NCBI GenBank assembly: GCA_028715665.1
Contig: JAQURI010000085.1
Span: forward strand, 1-6,828
DNA: 6,828 bases
Reading direction: 5' to 3'
Source: Candidatus Ratteibacteria bacterium
GTDB lineage: Bacteria; CAIJMQ01
This document shows positions 1 through 5,468 of the stretch, piece after piece. Position numbers and translations under genes: made by a program. The notes under the pieces are model-generated. The model was not told the origin of the DNA. It made no database searches and saw only the letters and a program-made list of their open reading frames with translations. Positions within the stretch are counted from its first letter, which is position 1; each line of letters starts with the position of its first letter.

Positions 1-59
1 AAATGTGCAGTAAGTTGTATGACTTTCCATATCAAGCAAATAACTAAATCAGATAATAA

Positions 60-1619
60 ATGTCACAAAAATATTTAATTTATAATTTCTCGGGTGAATT
101 AGATGACATTTCACATCTTTTCCCTAACGAAAGATTAGGAAGAATCGCAGCCATAATAAAAAAACACGGCAAAGAAGTAGATATAGTGGACAGAGCCAAT
201 CTTTTGGACCTGATGGATTTCGGCGGGGAATATATGGGAAATTTGGGTAAATTATCTTTTTATGATACTAACGAGCTGTATGAATCCAGATTAAATGACG
301 AAGCACAGGATATTCTGAATAATAATTACGATGTGATATTTTTAAACTTGTGGAACGGGACAGGGTTTAAATTTTCCATAGATTTGGCAAATTTGATAAA
401 AAAGGCGACCCCAAACATAAAAATTTACGGAGTAGGACAGAAGGTAGATTGGTTTAAAGAACACATATTAAAATTATCTAATAATGGTTTGGACGGACTT
501 GTAACGGGACTTGGCTATAACGCTATTGAGGGAATAGTTTTAAATAAAAAAGCTAAAACCATTCCCAATCTAATTCTATATGATACTGGAAAAATAAAGG
601 AAAACGCAAAAACTCCTATAAATGTGGATAACTATCCCACGGCGTTATATGATAAGAATATCTACAGAAATATAGAATATAAAATACCCCTCTACTCGAT
701 TACCTTGTCAAACCAAGCTTGTCCCAATAAATGTGTGTTTTGCATCAGGCCTGAAAATTACGGCAGAATTAACAAAGCAAGAATAATAGAAAATGTGCTG
801 AATGAGCTGGAACAATTAAATAGCAAATATAATGCAGCACATTTCAGAATAGAAGACTCCACTCCGCCTAAAAATGCACTCTCGGAATTATCAAAAGCCA
901 TACTAAATTCTAAATTAAAAAGTAAAATCAAATTGTCTGCATTTTCTAGAGTCGATTCCAATGCTCAAGAAAGTTTTGCTTTGTTGAAAGAAGCCGGTTT
1001 TGTGGCTTTGTTTTTCGGGATAGAATCCTTAGATGATAAAAATCTCGTTAAACTTAAGAAAGGCATTACTTATAAACAGATAAATGATTCCATTAAAAAA
1101 GCCAATAAGGCCGGTATTTATACTATTGGCAGTTTTATTTTCCCCATTCCCGGAGAAACAAAACAAAGCATGGGAAATACCTTAAAAGGGATTAATGAAT
1201 TGAAACCATTTTTAAGTTCACTTTTGGTGTTGCCTGCCGGCATCTATCCTAACACTGAATGGAGCAGAAATCCTTCAAAATTCGGGATACAGCTTGATGA
1301 TAAATTTGTGGAAAAGTTTGTTATTTATCCCATAAAGTATCTACTGCCATTTCAATGTTGGCCGCCGTTTCCTTTTAAATACGAAATAATGGATAAAAAA
1401 GTAGAAAATGTGGATTTTGAGTATATTTTAGAAATATATAGAACATTTTTGGATAAGGTATCGAAGGAGTTTAAAATACCTTCAATTCCAGATTATTATT
1501 TTCTCTTGGCAGACCTTTTAAAAGGAAACTATACAAGCGTTACAAAGGCAATTATTAATTATATGGTTAGCAGAGATTATCCCGCAATAAAGAATTTATT
1601 TTCAGGTTCTCCACAGTAA
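60..1619 (+). CDS. Radical SAM enzyme with cobalamin-binding-like N-terminal domain
   Basis: A 519-residue protein. Residues 1-180 resemble the Rossmann-like cobalamin-binding domain found ahead of many class B-type radical SAM enzymes (alternating strands such as DVIFLNLW near 91-98 and KIYGVGQ near 121-127). The DxHxxG base-off B12 motif is not visible, so cobalamin binding is uncertain. The radical SAM core spans about 210-430. C221-PNK-C225-VF-C228 is the CxxxCxxC site that ligates the 4Fe-4S cluster and lets SAM be cleaved to a 5'-deoxyadenosyl radical. Further core signatures are RIEDS (263-267), SAFSRVD (293-299), FFGIES (318-323) and the PIPGET loop (362-367). The last ~90 residues are mainly helical and unrecognised. 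No signal peptide or membrane segment is seen, so it is probably cytoplasmic. The start is firm: TAA TAA lies in frame directly before the ATG. No Shine-Dalgarno is visible. The substrate cannot be read from the sequence; methyl transfer or ring/carbon-skeleton chemistry is known in this superfamily. The gene points the same way as the KAS operon but is separated from it by a promoter. Confidence 0.9.
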   Translation: MSQKYLIYNFSGELDDISHLFPNERLGRIAAIIKKHGKEVDIVDRANLLDLMDFGGEYMGNLGKLSFYDTNELYESRLNDEAQDILNNNYDVIFLNLWNGTGFKFSIDLANLIKKATPNIKIYGVGQKVDWFKEHILKLSNNGLDGLVTGLGYNAIEGIVLNKKAKTIPNLILYDTGKIKENAKTPINVDNYPTALYDKNIYRNIEYKIPLYSITLSNQACPNKCVFCIRPENYGRINKARIIENVLNELEQLNSKYNAAHFRIEDSTPPKNALSELSKAILNSKLKSKIKLSAFSRVDSNAQESFALLKEAGFVALFFGIESLDDKNLVKLKKGITYKQINDSIKKANKAGIYTIGSFIFPIPGETKQSMGNTLKGINELKPFLSSLLVLPAGIYPNTEWSRNPSKFGIQLDDKFVEKFVIYPIKYLLPFQCWPPFPFKYEIMDKKVENVDFEYILEIYRTFLDKVSKEFKIPSIPDYYFLLADLLKGNYTSVTKAIINYMVSRDYPAIKNLFSGSPQ

Positions 1620-1653
1620 GAAAGACCCCGGGTTAGTTCCATCTCTTCTTTTC
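1620..1653. other. Short intergenic stretch with pyrimidine tract, no clear terminator
   Basis: This is the first part of the 85-bp gap between the radical SAM and KAS genes. It contains ACCCCGGGT, whose 1-nt centre cannot form a usable hairpin loop, followed by a pure pyrimidine run that starts at 1642 and extends to 1655. No stem followed by a U-run is visible, so read-through from the radical SAM gene into the KAS operon cannot be excluded. Confidence 0.4.
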
Positions 1654-1682
1654 TTGACATAATTGTTCGCCTATGTTATAAA
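1654..1682 (+). promoter_or_regulatory. Near-consensus sigma70-type promoter for the KAS-kinase operon
   Basis: A perfect -35 hexamer TTGACA lies at 1654-1659. A 17-bp spacer and a -10 hexamer TATAAA at 1677-1682 follow, preceded by TGT, which makes an extended -10 (TGnTATAAA). Element identity and spacing are directly visible and match the housekeeping-sigma consensus closely. Transcription would start near 1689, leaving an untranslated leader of only about 16 nt before the ATG at 1705. This is the only promoter of this quality noticed in the window, and it sits in the only true intergenic gap. Together these facts argue that it drives KAS and the two downstream signalling genes. Confidence 0.68.
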
Positions 1683-1698
1683 TGTACAAAATTGTACA
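1683..1698. promoter_or_regulatory. Perfect inverted repeat at the predicted +1, candidate operator
   Basis: The sequence TGTACAA-AA-TTGTACA is a perfect palindrome with 7-bp arms and a 2-bp centre. It abuts the -10 hexamer and covers the predicted transcription start, which is the classic position for a dimeric repressor that blocks RNA polymerase. I noticed no second copy of the motif in the window. The size and symmetry fit a small helix-turn-helix dimer, but I do not recognise the half-site as belonging to a named regulator. The arms are AT-rich, so it is a poor terminator candidate. Its regulatory role is inferred from symmetry and position. Confidence 0.5.
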
Positions 1699-1704
1699 AC
1701 CGAT

Positions 1705-2958
1705 ATGGGTAAAAGGCGAATTGTTATAACGGGAATTGGGGTTGTAGCTCCCAATGGCATAGGTAAAGATGCTTTCTGGGAATCGCTTATAAATGGTCAA
1801 TCCGGCATTAAAAAAATCTCCTCATTTGACGCTTCTTCTTTCCCTGTCCAAATTGCGGGCGAAGTCAAGAATTTTGATGCCTGCAAATATATGGATTTTA
1901 AAACAGTGAAAAGGACAGGAAGGTTTACTCATTTTGCAGTTGCTTCGGCAAAGATGGCTGTTAAGGATGCCAAAATAGAAAAAATTTTTTCATCTGATGA
2001 ACAAGTGGGAATATACATAGGTTCTGCTGCAGGGGGTAGAGATATATCCGAAAGGGAACATATTAATTTAAGAGAAAAAGGGTTGCAAAGGGTAAGTCCT
2101 TTTAGTTCTGCTGCAATTATTGCTAATTCCGCAGCCACAGAGGTTTCTATTGAATTGGGATATAGTGAACGAGTTATTACTGTTTCTACGGGGTGTACTG
2201 CTGGACTCGATGCATTAGGGATTGCGTATAACGAATTAGAAGAAGGAAAAATCGATATAGCGGTTGCTGGAGGAACTGATGGTTCTGTAACGCCTTTAAC
2301 TTTAGGAACGTTATGTAAAGCAGGAATTCTTTCTTTGCATAATGGCGATCCGTCTAAAGCAAGCCGGCCTTTTGACGCAAAACGCAGTGGAGGAGTTTTA
2401 AGCGAGGGCGCAGGAATCGTTATTTTAGAAGAATTGGAACATGCTCTGAATCGAAATGCCGGTATATATGGAGAAATAGTAAGTTATGGTTCGAGTACGG
2501 AGGCTTCAAGTTTGTTTGAAACTGATGCAAACGGCAATGGATTTATCAAGGAGATGGGCAAAACTTTAGACCAAGCTTGTTTAAAACCCGAAGATATAGA
2601 TTATATTTGCGCTCATGCCCCTTCAGATATTATAAGGGATAGGTCGGAAACATTGGCTATTAAGGAAGTTTTCGGTGATTATGCATATAAGGTTCCTATA
2701 AGTTCTATTAAATCGATGATAGGTAATCCTTTTGCGTCTGCTGGTCTTATGCAATTGATTGCTTCTTTAATGACAATAAAAGAAGAAGTGATTCCACCGA
2801 CTATAAATTATGAAGTTCCAGATCCCAAATGTGATTTAGATTATGTTCCTAATAAAGCGAGGAAAAATCAAGTTAATACGGTTCTTATTAACTCCCACGG
2901 ATTTGGTGGAAGCAATGCAAGTATGATTGTTTCAAAATTTAACCAGATTTTAAAATGA
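1705..2958 (+). CDS. FabF-like beta-ketoacyl-ACP synthase with altered active site
   Basis: A thiolase-fold condensing enzyme of 417 residues (E. coli FabF has about 412), expected to join an acyl-thioester to a malonyl-ACP unit with loss of CO2 in the cytoplasm. Visible signatures are RRIVITGIGVVAPNG (4-18), the nucleophile motif STGCTAGLDA with Cys164, His304, Lys336 in SSIKSM, and the gating loop GFGG (399-402). Two departures from the KAS I/II pattern stand out. The second catalytic His (KSMTGH in FabF) is Asn341 in KSMIGN. The HGTST motif is HAPSD (304-308), which loses both threonines that normally contact phosphopantetheine. Cys is retained, so this is not a typical chain-length factor, where Cys is replaced. 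ATG 1705 is chosen over an in-frame TTG at 1663 because the TTG lies inside the promoter and because 1705 starts the protein at the usual family N-terminus. No Shine-Dalgarno is seen. The stop overlaps the next start by 4 nt. No ACP or reductase gene is in the window, so fatty acid versus polyketide-like specialised lipid synthesis is open. Confidence 0.9.
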   Translation: MGKRRIVITGIGVVAPNGIGKDAFWESLINGQSGIKKISSFDASSFPVQIAGEVKNFDACKYMDFKTVKRTGRFTHFAVASAKMAVKDAKIEKIFSSDEQVGIYIGSAAGGRDISEREHINLREKGLQRVSPFSSAAIIANSAATEVSIELGYSERVITVSTGCTAGLDALGIAYNELEEGKIDIAVAGGTDGSVTPLTLGTLCKAGILSLHNGDPSKASRPFDAKRSGGVLSEGAGIVILEELEHALNRNAGIYGEIVSYGSSTEASSLFETDANGNGFIKEMGKTLDQACLKPEDIDYICAHAPSDIIRDRSETLAIKEVFGDYAYKVPISSIKSMIGNPFASAGLMQLIASLMTIKEEVIPPTINYEVPDPKCDLDYVPNKARKNQVNTVLINSHGFGGSNASMIVSKFNQILK

Positions 2959-5468
2959 CTTTAAAAGTTTTGGGTTTAATAATTTCTACTTTGGCAAATT
3001 TGATCATTGCAACATATGTCTTATATAAAAAACCTAAAAAAATAGTTAATCAGGCACTTTCGCTACTTATATATAATTTTGCCATTTGGAGTTTAGTTAA
3101 TTTGTTGGTAACTATCTCTAAAGATATAAAATGGGTTACTTTTTGGGGGCATTGGTGTTTTGCAGCAGGTAATCTCGTCCCTATACCTCTGCTTTATTTT
3201 TCAATAGTTTTTCCCAAACCTCCGTCAGAAAACAATAAATTGAAATATGGATTCCCTTTTTTGAATTATAGCGTTGTTATTACTGGAATACTCTTAATTT
3301 TCTTTTCTTTTACTAAGTTAATTCAAAGAGATGTATATCTTTTGCCGAATGGGACTTTTCGTCCAATCCCAGGCTTATTTTATCCTTTATTTATAGCCTA
3401 TATCATTGGTGGAGTAGGGCTAAGTTCATCTTATTTATTAAAAAAATGGAAGACAATAAAAACAGGTGTTGAAGCAATCCAGTTAAAAATTATTTTTAAT
3501 GGGATGCTTACGGTTACTTTTTTGGCTATTGTTACCTGTGCAATTCTTCCGGCTTTAGGATTTCCGCAACTTATTTCTATCGGACCTGTTTTTTCTGTAA
3601 TGATCGCGGGTTTTATTGCTTATTCAATCATTAGATATCGACTTCTTGATATTACTGTAGCAATCAAAAAAACAGCTATATATACTCTTCTTACTGGCGC
3701 GATTACTGCTTTTTATATTGGCGGTGTTCTTTTAGCAGAGCGATTGTTTAGAGGGGTGGTTGGTTATCAAACGTTCTTTCCTGCTATTTTTGCGGCTTTA
3801 GTTGTGGCATTTGTATTTTTACCTTTAAGAGAAAAGATTCAAGCTTTGGTAGACAAGATGTTCGGCAAGAAAAAATACGAATACCAAAGAGTTCTAAAAC
3901 AAGTGGGTAACGAGTTAAGCAAGGTCTTACCGCTTCCCAAACTATTAAAATATATTTTGAGGAGCATAACCGATGAAATGGGAATAGACGGCGGAGTTGT
4001 TTATTTGCGTGAAGCAAGTAAGTTTCGCGCAAAATCTTGGTTAGGGAATTTCCCCAATAAAAAGGTAGAGCTTTCTTTAAATTGTCCGCTTGCTGTATGG
4101 ATGTTAGGAAAACAGGATGTAATTATCAGGGAAGAATTGGAAAGAATGGGAGAAGAGAAAAAATTCCAAGATATGAAAGATTCTCTCGGGAAAATCGGCG
4201 CAGAAATAGTGGTCCCGATAATCAGAGAAGATTCTTTATTGGGGATGATTTTTTTAAAAGGCAAAACTTCGGCAGATGTCTTTACCGGAGAAGATATTGA
4301 CCTTCTTCTTACTCTTGCCAATCAAGCGGGAGTCGCCATAGAGAATGCGCGTCTTTATACGCAAGTCGAGCAGGCAAAGGTGTATCAGGAAAACATTTTG
4401 AAAAATTTAGCGAACGCCGTTATTGTTACGGACAAAGAGGACAAAATACGCATTTTCAATGAAAAGGCTCAGCAGATTACCGGGCTTTCGGCTTCCTCTG
4501 TCATGGGTAAAAACTATAGGAAAATTCTTCCCAAGGAACTTTCCCAAGCTATAACGGATGTCAAAAAGTTTGGCAAGGGTTTTTCGAGTTATGAAATTGA
4601 ATATAGTAGAGACAAGAAAAAATCCGATAGGACAAAACCCGCTGTTCTCGGAGTCGGAACGGTTGCAATGAAAGAAAAAGGCAACAGAATAAATGGGGTG
4701 ATTTTAGTTCTCACGGATCTTACGGAAATAAGGACGTTGGAGCACCAATTGAATAGGGCGGAAGAACTTGCGACTGTCGGGACTTTGGCGGCGGGCATGG
4801 CGCATGAAATCAAAAATCCCCTGGTTGCAATAAATACGTTTTTCGAATTACTGCCGCAAAAATATGATGACCCGCAATTTAGAGAGGAATTTTCCGCTTC
4901 TGCGTGCGAAGAGGTGAAAAAAATAAACGATTTGATACATCGGCTCCTTAATTTCGCCCAACCAAAATCGCCTAATTTCACTTTAAATCACATCCATAAA
5001 TGTATCGACGAAAGTTTGAAATTTATGAATACAAAACTCAATAGTTATAATATAGAGGTGATCAAAAAATATTCTCCGGATGTGCCTGAAAGTTACATAG
5101 ACAAAACCAGATTCGACGAAATTATTCTCAATCTCATGCTTAATGCCATAGAAGCGATGGAAAAAGGCGGGAAGTTATATATAACGACATCTTATGAGAA
5201 ATCTGAAAATACCAGACAAATTCTTTTGAAAATCCGGGATACCGGCATGGGAATTTCTGCGGAAAATCTCCAGCGGATATTTGACCCCTTCTTTACGATG
5301 AAAGATAGAGGGACCGGGTTAGGTTTGGCGATTGTTTATCGTGCTGTAATCGACCATGGAGGAAACATAGAAGTTAAAAGCGAAGTGGGCAAAGGGACTA
5401 CTTTTATAATATCTTTACCGTTTTTTTTACAGGCATTCAGCAATAAATTGATGACCGTAAAACCATGA
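2955..5468 (+). CDS. Multi-pass membrane sensor histidine kinase (7TM-type, GAF, PAS, HisKA, HATPase)
   Basis: An 837-residue sensor kinase. Hydrophobic segments lie near 4-24, 33-53, 61-86, 101-120, 140-163, 176-200, 204-227, 238-260 and 272-292. The first seven resemble the N-terminal 7TM module of bacterial kinases, ending in the characteristic SIIRYRLLDI (224-233); two more helices follow. A GAF domain (about 320-468), a short coiled linker and a PAS domain (about 475-592) lead to the transmitter. HisKA has the H-box MAHEIKNPL with phosphoacceptor His617. HATPase_c has the N-box with Asn726 and Asn730, G1 DTGMGI (762-767), F-box FDPFF (776-780) and G2 GTGLGL (786-791). All catalytic motifs are intact, so it should bind ATP and autophosphorylate. 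Nine membrane passes would put the N-terminus outside and the kinase in the cytoplasm. The ligand is unknown; membrane-embedded sensing or small molecules at GAF/PAS are possible. The gene overlaps its neighbours by ATGA on both sides, implying translational coupling to the KAS and to the receiver protein. Confidence 0.94.
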   Translation: MTLKVLGLIISTLANLIIATYVLYKKPKKIVNQALSLLIYNFAIWSLVNLLVTISKDIKWVTFWGHWCFAAGNLVPIPLLYFSIVFPKPPSENNKLKYGFPFLNYSVVITGILLIFFSFTKLIQRDVYLLPNGTFRPIPGLFYPLFIAYIIGGVGLSSSYLLKKWKTIKTGVEAIQLKIIFNGMLTVTFLAIVTCAILPALGFPQLISIGPVFSVMIAGFIAYSIIRYRLLDITVAIKKTAIYTLLTGAITAFYIGGVLLAERLFRGVVGYQTFFPAIFAALVVAFVFLPLREKIQALVDKMFGKKKYEYQRVLKQVGNELSKVLPLPKLLKYILRSITDEMGIDGGVVYLREASKFRAKSWLGNFPNKKVELSLNCPLAVWMLGKQDVIIREELERMGEEKKFQDMKDSLGKIGAEIVVPIIREDSLLGMIFLKGKTSADVFTGEDIDLLLTLANQAGVAIENARLYTQVEQAKVYQENILKNLANAVIVTDKEDKIRIFNEKAQQITGLSASSVMGKNYRKILPKELSQAITDVKKFGKGFSSYEIEYSRDKKKSDRTKPAVLGVGTVAMKEKGNRINGVILVLTDLTEIRTLEHQLNRAEELATVGTLAAGMAHEIKNPLVAINTFFELLPQKYDDPQFREEFSASACEEVKKINDLIHRLLNFAQPKSPNFTLNHIHKCIDESLKFMNTKLNSYNIEVIKKYSPDVPESYIDKTRFDEIILNLMLNAIEAMEKGGKLYITTSYEKSENTRQILLKIRDTGMGISAENLQRIFDPFFTMKDRGTGLGLAIVYRAVIDHGGNIEVKSEVGKGTTFIISLPFFLQAFSNKLMTVKP

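Noticed and set aside
52..57. GATAAT resembling a -10 box before the radical SAM gene
   Set aside because: It is 2 nt from the ATG, so transcription would start inside the gene, and no matching -35 is seen.
1..78. Frame-1 open stretch from base 1 to the TAA at 76-78, possibly the tail of an upstream gene overlapping the radical SAM start; also a frame-3 stretch ending at TAA 45-47
   Set aside because: Both are too short and match no recognisable C-terminus, so neither can be preferred.
1626..1634. CCCGGG-centred palindrome after the radical SAM stop as a terminator
   Set aside because: The arms are 4 bp with a 1-nt centre, which cannot form a loop, and no U-run follows directly.
1663..1704. 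In-frame TTG at 1663 as the KAS start, adding 14 residues
   Set aside because: It lies between the -35 and -10 elements, upstream of the likely transcript start, and the extra residues do not resemble the family. ATG 1705 gives the standard N-terminus.
4001..4981. Antisense and alternate-frame open stretches across the kinase (for example 4001-4321, 4589-4981 on the minus strand and 4082-4300 on the plus strand)
   Set aside because: They lie wholly inside a clearly conserved kinase frame and have low-complexity translations with no recognisable motif.
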